The translations under genes were made by a program, and so were the position numbers. Below, piece after piece: positions 27,346-38,839 of a stretch of 64,000 bases of DNA. The notes beneath the pieces were generated by a model. That model did not search any database and was not told the DNA's origin. It saw nothing but the letters and a program-made list of their open reading frames with translations. The DNA is from Sipunculus nudus. Its lineage: Eukaryota > Annelida > Sipuncula > Golfingiida > Sipunculidae. The stretch covers positions 47,619,676 to 47,683,675 of the forward strand of contig CM049311.1 in assembly GCA_026874595.1 (NCBI GenBank), read 5' to 3'. Each line of letters begins with the position of its first letter. The first letter of the stretch is position 1.

Positions 27346-28000
27346 ATGCATATCTAAGGCATTTTATTACGGGTTTGGTGGGTTTGTTTCTAAATCTATA
27401 GCGCATTCATATTTTGGGAGTGGGAGGGCAGGAAGGTCCTAGGGGATCCGAAAACATCGACGAGAAAAAATGTATTTTTGTTCTTTTTGTCTGTTCTTTT
27501 TTCTTTGATCAAAGTTATGGTCACAGGTGGGAGATGTGCGCCTGAGATTTACATTTGACTGTGACCGAATCGCGTTCGGGGGGGGGGGGAGTGTCGGTTT
27601 ACATGAGATCCCTTGGCCATTTGAGACCAATATGCATCGATTTTAGCATTTACAGCACCTTAAATGATGCTAGTTGAGGATACAGTGTATTCTTGTGAAG
27701 TGCTCTGTCTATTGAGACAGGATATGAAGTGTATACACTGATCACGTTCGTGACCTCCTGTTTACAAGTCAAGTGCCCTGATCACATCTCTTCTTCGCGA
27801 ACTAAGGGTCTTCGAAAGCACAAATGTGTTCCGCTAACTTTTGTGTTGAACGAAGTGCCGGATCATGAAGCAAATGACATTCCTGGACTGTGAGAGACCT
27901 CCGGAGTCCCTTAAGGAACAGTTTTTGATCACGAGAAACAAAACCTCGTCCTCTTCTAAATAGTGACCCTCCTTATATCACGCAGCGGTATATATACACA
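22600..28000. other. Non-coding stretch with simple repeats
   Basis: No supported gene. Holds a guanine run (23530..23547), a cytosine run near 23818..23830, a short TA tract near 24757, a (TA)n of 66 bases (27277..27342) and a guanine run near 27579. A repeat terminus lies at about 26697..26735 (see the entry for that site). Confidence 0.45.
26697..26735 (+). repeat. Repeat terminus with CTCAGCTGA motif
   Basis: AAGTGACTCTTGGGTCATCACGCTCAGCTGA-like sequence (in pieces: GTGACTCTTGGGTCA, CGCTCAGCTGA), also found at about 34160, 49866 and 57556. It looks like the 5' end of the pearl-like elements; here it is a solo fragment. Confidence 0.5.
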
Positions 28001-28479
28001 TCCCTCAGTCTAAATGTGATTCGTTTTAATAAACGCTGCTTCGTAAAGCAAGATAGTCCGGGTTTCACCACCAGGGCTGGCACAGAGTAAAGAATTGAAA
28101 TCAAGACCAATGAGAGCGTGGTATTCATTTTGCATCCAGCTCCAAGTTTTAAACCCACGACACCATGCTCTCGTTGGTCTGATTACACCGGTTCTGGTAC
28201 ATGCAGGGCCAAGAGTTATCGCTCCGAAGTAAAACACCTTAACCACAAAGTTACGTTTTACTCCAAATAATGAAAAGGTTATTTAAAATGTATGTGTACT
28301 TTGAAGTGTTTACAAATGTGTTTGCATAATTAGCATATTTACAGTTTGTGTACTCCTTAATTTTGGATTTTTTATTACAAAGTAAATTTGCCCAGGCACG
28401 CCAGTTTTTTTGTCGTTATAATTGAAAGGAAGATATAATTTTATTTTAAATAAATTTAAGGGACATGAGGCCAAGGAAC

Positions 28480-28494
28480 CCCCCCCCCCCCCCT
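28480..28494. repeat. Cytosine homopolymer
   Basis: About 15 consecutive C. Confidence 0.9.
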
Positions 28495-28559
28495 CCAACC
28501 CGATTACCAGGCCATTGGCAGCAGCCCGCTCAGTCAATATATGTAAAGAATCCGGCACT

Positions 28560-30028
28560 CTTCCCCCATGACGGAAAATTATTAGATATAACCTAAAAAC
28601 CCAAAAAACTACACAGAATCCAAGTTTTTACACAGTTCAAAGTTTCACATACCAGTATTTTAATAAATACTACAGGAATTATTTATTTTAATTTAATTTC
28701 AGGGTTTGTATTTCAATGTCTGATGGCATAGTGTACATGTATTGATAGTGTATCCAACATGACCACTGTCGTATGGTACACCAAACACATCTGTATAGTT
28801 AATTTCATTAGTCACCCGATGTGTTTGTGAATGCTAGATTATCTAAGTGGTGTGATCTTGTGCGGTTGTTTGAAGGTAAACTGTTTCAAGTGGCCGACCA
28901 AATGTGTGCATAGTTTCGTCGAGGTATCCTCGGACACGTCACAAGTAAGCCTAGTTTTGGCAGTGGCTGTCATTAATGTTACCAGACGACTGTATAGCCT
29001 ACTGTTAACCCACGCGACGTTTCTTCTGTGGTTCGGTTTCGTTAGTTACATCAAAAATCCCTATTGGTACTCAAACAGTAAGTTTTCTGTGATCAGGGAA
29101 GTATATACTTAACTACAGATAAGCTTGAACGAAATTAATGAATTACCTTCACAGAAGTAACTTATATATGAAAAGAGCTCTCCCATATGCATAATTTAAT
29201 ACAGAAATTATCACGAAATGTATCAACACATTGAAACTCAAGCATATTTATTTGAAATGCAGAGCAGGGGATTCTCACAAGACACCACGAATATCACGGT
29301 TCAATTTCCGGAGACCAGGGGAATTTTGGGAGACCAGGGAAAATTTGGTCTCCCGAAAATTCTGGCGCACACAATTAAACAAAACGGTTCATTACACCAA
29401 TCCAAGGAAATTGTAAATGCCGAAACAGAGGGGTACAAAGTAACTGCAAGTGTTCTGGTTGAACCCGTTTTATTAGTTTATTCTAATTTGACCGTATGCC
29501 AAACTTCATAATGCCTTACAGAGCTAGAGAAATGCTAAGGCTATTTGAAAGCGTCTGGTGGAGGGCTGACTGTTTGTTGTAATTATTACTTAGATTAGTT
29601 ATGATATTTAGGAAAACAGTAAGCAGAGATATAAGCCATATGTACAATTCATTAGAGTTTCAAAGGCGCTGGCTGGGTAATACCAACAGAGCTTCATCAT
29701 GCCTGCGAAACATGGTTAAGAAACTCCTGTTTAAGCGACCTCTGGTAGCGGCTTTGCTAGTGAACTTTTTTGGTTCTTTGGCTTTTTACACCTTCGCCAG
29801 GTGGCGAGAATATACACTGTATTTGCACACAGCTGGGTTAATTACATAAAAATTCTTGCAGGATTTATGGTCATCCTTAACTTTATCATGTCTACAGATA
29901 TTAAATCAAAAGAATGTCCGTATTAAGAAAAGGGACCATGTGATGAAAACAACGCATCCCAAGAAGGTGTAGTTACGGAACATTCGATTTGTCGCATTTG
30001 CCTGTATATATCTTGGAGGGTCTGTAAA
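28560..30028. other. Non-coding stretch
   Basis: No supported gene. A GGAGACCAGGG direct repeat lies near 29308 and 29329, close to a GGTCTCCC reverse copy at 29347. Confidence 0.35.
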
Positions 30029-30382
30029 TTAAATCTACGGAGCCCGCGGGAGACATGGTAAAAATATTTATTAATTTTATTCGCATGAATTACTAATCCC
30101 TGCCCAGGCATAATTAGTCTATGCACCCGGATCAAAAAATATTATTCCTATCGTGTAATTCGTGCGGATTACTTGATGGTACAAAATAATGTTTAATTCG
30201 TGCGCACAATTTACTTGATGATAAAATGTTTTTCAATTCATGCGCACGAATTAGTAATCTGTGTGCAGGGATTACTGATTAGTGCGCAAGGATTACTAAT
30301 TCGTGCGCATGGATCAGTAAATTTGGCGTACAAATCATAATTTTACCATGCATGTCGTCTCCCGGTCTCCGTAAAATCTGCC
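30029..30382. mobile_element. Foldback MITE with internal GTGCGCA subrepeats
   Basis: The left end AAATCTACGGAGCCCGCGGG, AGACATGGTAAAAATAT and the reverse complement of the right end, ATTTTACGGAGACCGGGAGA then CATGGTAAAATTAT, form terminal inverted repeats of about 40 bases with small gaps. Between them AATTCGTGCGCA and GGATTACTAAT are repeated at least five times in both orientations. No coding capacity. Confidence 0.7.
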
Positions 30383-30835
30383 TAAGCAGTTTTGCGCTTA
30401 TTGCAAATGATTACTTAAATATTAGTATTCTAGGTAAATCTTAGCTGCCCTAGCTTGTGCAAGATTGCTTCTTTGCAGTCTTAAGCAACAGAAGTTTTCC
30501 TTTCACTTTTACGTGACAGCAAGCTCCACAATGGATTCCCCTTTATTTCACCAAGAAATCGACCGCGATCGTCGGGTTTTGCTTATCAAGGATCAACATT
30601 TTGTTCCACCGATGTTGAAAGACACCCGATGTCAGCACGCAAATGCCGAAACTTAATTTGGAACCGGTTTAGAATAGAAACCCTTGTTAAACGTTGTTAT
30701 TTTCTAAAATGAAATAAAAACACTACAGGTGACCCAGTACGAATAGTCATGCACTGGTATACCAACATTTGAGTGCTCATGTCAAAAGTTTTACAGGGGT
30801 ACGTTTGGGTAAAGTTTCGTTTCATTATAATAAAT

Positions 30836-31040
30836 TAGGTTTATCCTTAATATCTCTAAGGAACGAAGTCCCAGTGACCTAATTTTTGGTATGGTAGGAG
30901 ATTTTGAAGACAACTAACTGTATGCCGAAATTCAGACTCGTAGGTCCTATGGTTTCAAAACGTGCCAGTTTAACGGACTGACGGACAGCCGACGGAACAC
31001 GACAATAGCTCAGATGACTAATAGCATGTTGTGCTAAAAG
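30836..31040 (+). repeat. Family A repeat 3' module
   Basis: CCTTAATATCTCTAAGGAAC, AGTCCCAGTGACCTAATTTT, GTATGGTAGGAGATTTTG, then AACGGACTGACGGACAGCCGACGG and AGCTCAGATGACTAATAGCA. It matches the copies at 1137 and 54400 but the terminal hairpin is degraded. A family B start (CAGGTGGCGCCACCAGTCT) follows directly at 31043. Confidence 0.75.
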
Positions 31041-31042
31041 CG

Positions 31043-31365
31043 CAGGTGGCGCCACCAGTCTACAGGAAATGATGAAACACTCCATGATTATGATGATCAA
31101 TGCATTCGTTGCTCAGATACTGGAGCTTTTGTATCAAACTTTTAATTATTGGGGGGGGGGGGGGGGGGGGGTACTTCTGAGCCCCATAGCTCCGAGGATA
31201 TGAATAACAGACCGAATATCAGATTCCCTAGATTTTTCAGGGACCTCCAAGACTGCAGAGGGCTCTATGATCCCAGCCCTTTCCGTTACAAATTGTGCCC
31301 TGCTAACGGACAGCAGGACGACAGACATTGACCCATCGCTGTAGCTCAGCATGACAAGTCGGCCT
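31043..31365 (+). repeat. Single family B monomer with guanine run
   Basis: Begins CAGGTGGCGCCACCAGTCT, includes ATGATGAAACACTCCATGAT and a guanine run (31150..31171) where other monomers have GGGGGGTA. It then has GAGCCCCATAGCTCCGAGGA and ends in a degraded GTAGCTCAGCATGACAAGTC terminus. About 70 bases longer than none of its relatives; divergence is high. Confidence 0.7.
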
Positions 31366-31479
31366 AGCTAAAACTGAGGCAACATTCCCCATATTGGTTT
31401 ATTCATCTCTCCAACCCTGGTAAAAAGCCCAGTATAAAGGGTTTATCAGCTAGTATTCTATATATTAACCCTTTACTGT

Positions 31480-31740
31480 TTACATTTATTTTAGATTTCC
31501 GACAAATTCAGACACTATTTATATTTACACTAACAGCCATATCTTTTCAAGCTTTTTTTGTATCTTTATCAAATTTTCAACAGTTCTTACTAAAAGGGTT
31601 TGCTGAAGATTGTTGAAAATCATTGAAACTTTAAAAAAAATGCAATATTTTTGTCCTGAACGAATCTATACATATCATGGCATTCTAGTTGCCTATTTAG
31701 AGTGCTCTTTAGTGGCTTGTAAACAGTAAAGGGTTAAAAT
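31480..31740. other. Block bounded by inverted TTTACTGTTTAC motifs
   Basis: AACCCTTTACTGTTTACA at about 31468 and TGTAAACAGTAAAGGGTT at about 31718 are reverse complements (18 bases) about 270 bases apart, so the block is a short inverted-repeat element. Each end abuts a TAA/TTA, fitting a 3-bp target duplication. Confidence 0.65.
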
Positions 31741-32604
31741 TAGAGCATATTTTTATTGCACATGGACGCTCTTCTATGACAAAATGGGAAGGATTAGTGT
31801 TATGAATACCCTTGAATGGAAAAAAGGGGAGGGGGGCATGTTCAAAACATCAACCAAAGTATATGGTCTGATCAAAAGCTGACTATTCATCCCTACCAGC
31901 CGTCAGTTCGGCTCTTATCGAAGAACGTAGAGGCCACTCTTCGAATCTGACATAGGGGACATGGCAGAAGTGCGTGCCATAGTGACCAAATATGGCGTTC
32001 ACAAAGAGAGGTTGCCAGAATCTGTATATTACGTTTAATCATACAACATTCCATATATCAGAAACCATAAACTCCAGGAAGAGATGAAATGTCAGGGTTG
32101 TCAGATCCATATTTTTGTAGCCTGCACAACATAGGTAACCGTGACACACCTCTCAGATTCTGAAGGACCCACCCCCACAGTACCATCCTGGTTATAAGAT
32201 GAGAAGTCTCTAAAAGTCTCTAACCTGTTATGATATGGGACCTTGGTAATCTGCAAAGGTTACTTGTGGGTATATGGACATATATGCTCATGGAAGAAAA
32301 ATATGAGCAAGCATGATCAATTTCTAACAAAAGTTTCCCGAAGGGGCCAGAAAGTACTAACTGCAATGAATGGGGTGTGGTCTTACTTTTTAATGTAAAT
32401 TTTCCATTGGCAGCATCCAATTTTATCAAATATCAACCTTACTTCTACTTTCACAGAGACAAACACAAATCATACCAACCTGTTACAAGTTATATTTGAC
32501 AAGAGCCTGGAAGTATGCCAGATAGACCACAGCAAAATTTATTGCGCTTTGCCACATTTGGGCAAGTAGTGTGAGAAATCCATACATCTGCATGCCAAAT
32601 ACAT

Positions 32605-34165
32605 CTAGAACTAGATATTTCTTGGGACCGCAGGTGCCATAGTATCCCCAGACAATTAATCCCCCCCCCCCCCTTTAAGAATAGCCCCCCCCCCCCCCAT
32701 CTTCAGCAACAATTAATATCAGACCACACTCATAGAAAAGGTCACTCTCATGGAAAAGGTCATGACCCCAATTTCAATATACATCATCCCCTAACCCATG
32801 TCTATGTATATGCATAATATGAAAGAAATCTGTCCATTAGTTTTTTACTTATAATGCTCACAGTACTGTTAAGTGGCAATGATGGGGTATTAAACGGCAC
32901 GAAAACAAGTTGAGGAATAACAGGTGGCATTATCAGTTTCCGGGACATGACAACACTATCCAAGATCTTCGGTCAAGTTGATTTTTGGACCAATCAATGC
33001 ATCCCTTATTGAGATATTAATGATTTTGTGTGATTTTCACCATATATGGCAATATTCAAGGTCAAGGCCAATCTCATAGGAAAGGTCATGACCCCAATTA
33101 AATAAACATCATCCCATAACCCATATCTATGTATATGCATAATATGAAAGAAATCTGTCCATTAGTTTTTGACTAATAATGCTCACAGTACTGTCAAGTA
33201 GCAATTTTGGGGGTATTAAACGGCACGAAAACAAGTAAAGAACTAGATATTTCTTGGCACCGGAGGTGCCATAGTATCCCCAGACAAATTAATCCCCCCC
33301 CTTTAAGAATAGCCCCCCCCCCCCCATCTTCAGCAACAATATCAGACCACACTCAAAGAAAAGGTCACTCTCATAGAAAAGGTCATGACCCCAATTTCAA
33401 TATACATCATCCCCTAACCCATGTCTATGTATATGCATAATATGAAAAAAAATCTGTCCATTAGTTTATGACTTTTAATGCTCACAGTACTGTTAAGTGA
33501 CAATGATGGGGTATTAAACGGCACGAAAACAAGTAAAAGAATAACAGGTGGCATTATCAGTTTCTGGTACATGATAACACTATCGAAGAGCTTCGGTCAA
33601 GTTGATTTTTGGACCAATCAATGCATCCTTTATTGAGATATTGATTTTGTGCGATTTTCACCATATATGGCAATATTCAAGGTCAAGGCCACTTATAGGA
33701 AAGGTCATGACCCCAATTTATATATACATCATCCCCTAACCCATGTCTATGTGTATGCATGATATGAAAGAAATCTGTCAATTAGTTTTTGACTTATAAT
33801 GCTCACAGTACTGTCAAGTAGCAATTTTGGGGGTATTAAACGGCACAAAAACAAGCAAAGAATAATAGGTGGCACCACTAGTGTCTGGAACATGACAACC
33901 CTATCCATGATCTTCCATCAACTTGATTTTGGGATCAATCCATGCAAGAGTTCTCGAGATATTAAAGAATTTGTGTGATTTTCCCCAAAATTGGACCTAT
34001 TCAAGGTCAAGGACACTCCTTGTCAAGGTCATGACCTCTTTAAATAGGGGTCGTCCTCTCACCCATATCTATACACATACCAAGTTTGGTAAAGATCACT
34101 GAAATATGTTTTGAGTTATCGTGCCAACAAGATTTAAATACGGCGGCGGGACTGGTATGAAAAAC
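32605..34165 (+). repeat. Family D tandem repeat, about 625 bp period
   Basis: Two near-complete units (starts AACTAGATATTTCTTGG at 32609 and 33240) and a diverged third from 33860. Each carries TGCCATAGTATCCCCAGACA, one or two cytosine runs, CAAGGTCAAGGCCA, ATGACCCCAATT, CTCACAGTACTGT and TATTAAACGGCACGAAAACA. Further copies lie at 38235..38690 and from 63175 on. No long open frame. Confidence 0.9.
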
Positions 34166-35510
34166 AAGTGACCCATGGGTCATGACGTTCAGCTGACTGG
34201 GAAGAGATTCGCAAAAGGAAATTTTATCATCAGAATGGTAGTATATACCCATTCAACTGAAGCATCAAACAGATTAACCAACAGGCCAAGATTTAGTCTG
34301 TATTTATATATCTAAAAAATAGAGAAAAATGTGTAAACTTTTAAAACTAGAATACGGGTAACCGACAAGTGACTACATGTATCTGCCAAAATCGGATAGT
34401 GAGGCATGGATTGAGTGGCAAGGGGAAATAGAGTGAGGTATGTTGCATATTAGCATGGATGTCTGCAGCCTAAATGTGTATGTAGGTTGTGCCACCTACC
34501 ACAAATCCAGAAAGCTGTCCAAGCTGTATACACCTGCAAAATTTTAGGCAGAAAAGTCAAACCACTACATGTATATGAGCGATTTTTGCCCATGGCAGAC
34601 AAACAGACAAACACTGTGCAAAAATCTTTGCAGGTAACCCCTCCAGTTTTGTGTATGATAAAGACCTATGTGAGATCTAAACACATGCACAATTTTGGCC
34701 CAATCGGTCAAATGGTTCCTGAGATATGAGCTTGGATGTGTCCAGCGTAAACTAGAATGTAGGTGGCGCCACCTGTCATAAAATCAAGAAAGCTGTCCAC
34801 GATGTATAAACCTGCAAAATTTTAGGCAGTTATGTCGAACCACTACAGAGAAATGAGTAATTTTAGGCCACGGCAGACTAACTGACAGACGCTGTGCAAA
34901 CATTGTTACAGGTGGCGCCACCATTTTTTGTGTATGTTACAGAGCTATCAAAGGGCTACATTTGTATAAATTTTATTTCCTGATCGGTCAAACGGTTCCC
35001 GAGATATAAGCTTGGATGTCATCAGCGTGAACGTGAACGTAGGTGGCGCCACCTGTCATAAAATCAAGAAAGCTATCCTGGATGTATACACATGATGAAT
35101 TTCAGGTGAATTAGTCAATTCACTGCAGAGATATGAGTGATTTCAACCCTAGGCAGATGAACAGATGGACACTGTGCAAACATGGTTACAGGTGGCGCCA
35201 CCATTTTTTGTGTATGTTATAAAGCAATCCAAGGGCTACATTTGTATCAATTTTATTTCCTGATCGGTCAAACGGTTCCCGAGATATGAGGGTTTATGAG
35301 TGGAAACAGACCCACAAATGGACACTGGATAGAGAGGAAAGGTCAGAGGTCAATGCAAATTGGTTAGGCACCAGTTCACATGTGACCCGATAATAGGTGC
35401 AAGTTTGGGAAAAATCGTTCCATTAGTCTCCAAGGAGCTCTCTGGAAACGAACGCCGCTGCGGCGGAGGAACTCGGTCAAAAACATAGTATCCGTAAAAC
35501 TTCGTTTTGG
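34160..35510 (+). repeat. Family C tandem repeat, about 280 bp, with 5' leader and 3' hairpin
   Basis: Opens with GTGACCCATGGGTCATGACG and a CAGCTGA, passes TGAGGCATGGATTGAGTGGC and then carries about three 280-bp units, each with GTAGGTGGCGCCACCTGTCA and CAGGTGGCGCCACCA plus CGGTTCCCGAGATAT. It closes with GCTGCGGCGGAGGAACTCGG and a stem-loop CATAGTATCCG...GGTGGATAC near 35485..35515. Confidence 0.85.
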
Positions 35511-38165
35511 TGGATACAAAAATACAGGCGGCTCCACCAGTCTGCAGAAACTAATAAAAACACTTAATGGTCAATATCCATGCAAAAAATCATGGTGATC
35601 TCTGCATTAGTTGTTCAGATACTTCAGTTTTTTGATCAAATTGTCCATTATTCTGAGGGATACTTCGGAGTCCTATAGCTTGAAGGATATGGGTAACAGA
35701 GACCTAATTTCAAGTTTCCACAGGCACCTTTCATGGGCCTCCTTGCATGACAAGAATGAAGATTCTAGGTCCAGTTGTTGCGATTTGTACCCTGTTGACA
35801 GATAACCACATCTTTAAAGGTCTCAAAAAAAAGAAAAAAATTCGTAAAAATTTGAAAAAAAATAGAGGTGGCACACCCAGTCTGCAGAAACTGATGGAAC
35901 AGCTCATGATCAATATGTATGCCGAAAATCATGACCATCAGTGTTGTAGTTATTAAAATACTGCAGTTTTTGTATCAAATTTTCCATTATTCTGGGGGGG
36001 GGGGGGGGTATTTTGGACCCATACAGCTTAAAGAATATGGGTAACAGAGACCTAATTTCAAGTTTCCATGGAGACTTTTCATGGGTCTCCCTGTGTGTCA
36101 AGAATGGAGATTCTTGGTCCAGTTTTTATGATTTGTGCCCTGTTAACAGATGTTCATATCTTTAAAGGTCTCAAAAATACAGAAAAATTTCGTAAAAAAA
36201 AAGGAACAAATACAGGTGGTGCCACCAGTCTGCAGAAACTTATGAAACACTCCATGATCAATATCCATGCAAACAAATATGGTTATCTCTGCATTAGTTG
36301 TTCAGTTACTTTAGCTTTTGTATCAAATTTTTGACTATTCTGGGGGGTAATTTTGGGCCCCATAGCTCGAAGGATATGGGTAACAGAGACCTAATTTCTG
36401 GTTTCCATGGAGACTTTTTCATAGGTCTCTCAGTGTGTCAAAAATGAAGATTCTAGGTCCAGTCATTACGATTTGTGCCACGCTAACAGATGACAGCATC
36501 CTCAAAGGTCTCAAAAATAGAGTAAAAAATCGTAAAAAATCAAACAGTACAGGTGGCGCCACCAGTCTGCACAAACTGATGAAACATCTCATGATCAATA
36601 TGTATGTCGAAAATCATGACCATCAGTGATGTAGTTAATGAGATATTGAAGTTTTTGTATGAAATTTTTGACTATTCTGGGGGGTAATTTTGGGCCCCAT
36701 AGCTCGAAGGATATGGGTAACAGAGACCTAATTTCTGGTTTCCATGGAGACTTTTTCATAGGTCTCTCAGTGTGTCAAAAATGAAGATTCTAGGTCCAGT
36801 CATTACGATTTGTGCCACGCTAACAGATGACAGCATCCTCAAAGGTCTCAAAAATAGAGTAAAAAATCGTAAAAAATCAAACAGTACAGGTGGCGCCACC
36901 AGTCTGCAGGAACTGATCGAACATCTCATGATCAATATGTATGCCAAAAATGAAGACCATCAGTGATGTAGTTATTGAGATATTGAAGTTTTTGTATGAA
37001 ATTTTTGACTATTCTGGGGGGTACTTTGGGGCCCCATAGCTCAAAGGATATGGGTAACAGAGACCTTATTTCAGGTTTCCATGGAGGTTTATCATGGGTC
37101 TCCCTGTGTGTCAAGAACAAAGATTCTAGGTCCAGTCGTTACGATTTGTACCCTGTTGACAGATAACTACATCCTTAAAGGTCTCAAAAATGGAGAAAAC
37201 AATTTGTGAACATTGAAAAATACAGGTGGCGCCACCAGTCTGCACAAACTGATGAAACATCTCATGATCAATATGTATGTCGAAAATCATGACCATCAGT
37301 GATGTAGTTAATGAGATATTGAAGTTTTTGTATGAAATTTTTGACTATTCTGGGGGGTAATTTTGGGCCCCATAGCTCGAAGGATATGGGTAACAGAGAC
37401 CTAATTTCTGGTTTCCATGGAGACTTTTCATAGGTCTCTCAGTGTGTCGAAAATGAAGATTCTAGGTCCAGTCGTTACGATTTGTGCCACGCTAACAGAT
37501 GACAGCATCCTCAAAGGTCTCAAAAATAGAGGAAAAAATCTTAAAAAATCATACAGTACAGGTGGCGCCACCAGTCTGCAGGAACTGATCGAACATCTCA
37601 TGATCAATATGTATGCCAAAAATGAAGACCATCAGTGATGTAGTTATTGAGATATTGAAGTTTTTGTATGAAATTTTTTACTATTCTGGGGGGTACTTTG
37701 GGGCCCTATAGCTCAAAGGATATGGGTAACAGAGACCTAATCTCTGGTTTCCAAGGAGATTTTTCATGGACCTCTCAGTGTGTCAAGAATTAAGATTCTA
37801 AGTCCAGTCTTTATGATTTGTGCCTTGTTAACAGATGTTCACATTTTTAGAGGTCTCAAAAATAGAGAAAAAAATTCGTAAAAAATAAAAAAATACAGGT
37901 GGCGCCACCAGTCTGCAGGAAGTGATGTAACATCTCATGATCAATATGTATGCCAAAAATCATGACCATCAGTCAAGTAGTTAATGAGATATTGAAGTTT
38001 TTGTATGAAATTTTTGACTTTTCTGGGGGGTACTTTCGGGCCACATAGCTCGAAGGATATGGGTAACAGAGACCTAATTTCTGGTTTCCAAGGAGATTTT
38101 TTATGGACCTCTCAGAATCCCAAGTTACAAGGTTCTAGGTCCAGCGGTTACGATTTGTGCCTGGT
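35510..38165 (+). repeat. Family B tandem array, about 336 bp period, eight units
   Basis: The marker CAGGTGGCGCCACCAGTCTG (or variants) recurs at about 35525, 35865, 36213, 36550, 36887, 37223, 37559 and 37895. Other constant parts are GGCCCCATAGCTCGAAGGAT, GGGTAACAGAGACCTAAT, GGTTTCCATGGAGA and GGTCTCAAAAATAGAG. Units from 36550 on alternate in sequence, giving a 673-bp dimer. Short open frames within are repeat artefacts. Confidence 0.93.
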
Positions 38166-38240
38166 TAACGGACGGACAGACGGACGACGGACAAAGAGTG
38201 ATCGCTATAGCTCAGATGACTTTCAGTCAGCTGAGCTAAA
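38166..38240 (+). repeat. 3' terminus of pearl-like element: ACGG tract plus hairpin
   Basis: AACGGACGGACAGACGGACG followed by a hairpin at 38209..38237 with arms AGCTCAGATGACT and AGTCAGCTGAGCT (one mismatch in 13), then AAAA. Closes the family B array. Confidence 0.8.
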
Positions 38241-38690
38241 AAGGGTCACTCTCATAGAAAAGGTCATGACCCCAATTTCAATATACATCATCCCCTGGTA
38301 TGAAAACATAGTATCCCTCGACTTTGTCTGGGGATACAATAATAGGTGGCGCCACCAGTTTCAGGAACATGACAACCCTATCCATTATCTTCCATCAACT
38401 TGATTTTGGGATCAATCCATGCAAGATTTCTTGAGATATTCAAGAATTTGTGATTTTCCCCAAAATTGAACCTATTCAAGGTCAAGGACACTCTCCTAGT
38501 CATGGTCATGACCTCATTTTAAATAGGCGTCGTCCTCTTACCCATATCTATACATATACCAAGTTTGGTAAAGATCCGTGAAATATTTTTTGAGTTATCG
38601 CACCAAGAAGATTTATATGCGGCGGCGGGGGGACCGGTATGAAAACATTGTATCCCCCGACTTTGTCAGGGGATGCAATCCCAATATAAT
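38235..38690 (+). repeat. Family D fragment with terminal stem-loops
   Basis: Two stem-loops: CATAGTATCCCTCGAC/TTGTCTGGGGATAC (38305..38338) and CATTGTATCCCCCGAC/TTGTCAGGGGATGC (38646..38680). Between them are family D sequences with one GGTGGCGCCACC. The array stops about 150 bases before the RPL13A polyadenylation signal. Confidence 0.75.
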
Positions 38691-38812
38691 ACACTATTCA
38701 ATCTAACTACATATTCTATTCAGCTTATCCTATTAAAGACAATGGTCAGTCATCATTCTCTACATCCAGTGGAAAGAACAAACTATAAAATCCATTCCCT
38801 TTGTAGAGGTTC

Positions 38813-38818
38813 TTTATT
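38813..38818 (-). terminator. RPL13A polyadenylation signal
   Basis: AATAAA on the minus strand, 22 bases after the RPL13A stop codon. It is the first canonical hexamer downstream of the gene, and the very short 3' UTR is usual for ribosomal protein genes. Confidence 0.8.
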
Positions 38819-38839
38819 TTTTGTACAGCATGTAAACAT

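Noticed and set aside
27973-28158. Minus strand open frame with a signal-peptide-like MNTTLSLVLISILYSVPA
   Set aside because: Only a short frame with no recognisable mature domain, no clear donor and no upstream support; hydrophobic starts occur by chance.
36435-37638. Repeated open frames MSKMKILGPVITICATLTDD
   Set aside because: They recur at the 336-bp period of family B and are by-products of the array; no known domain.
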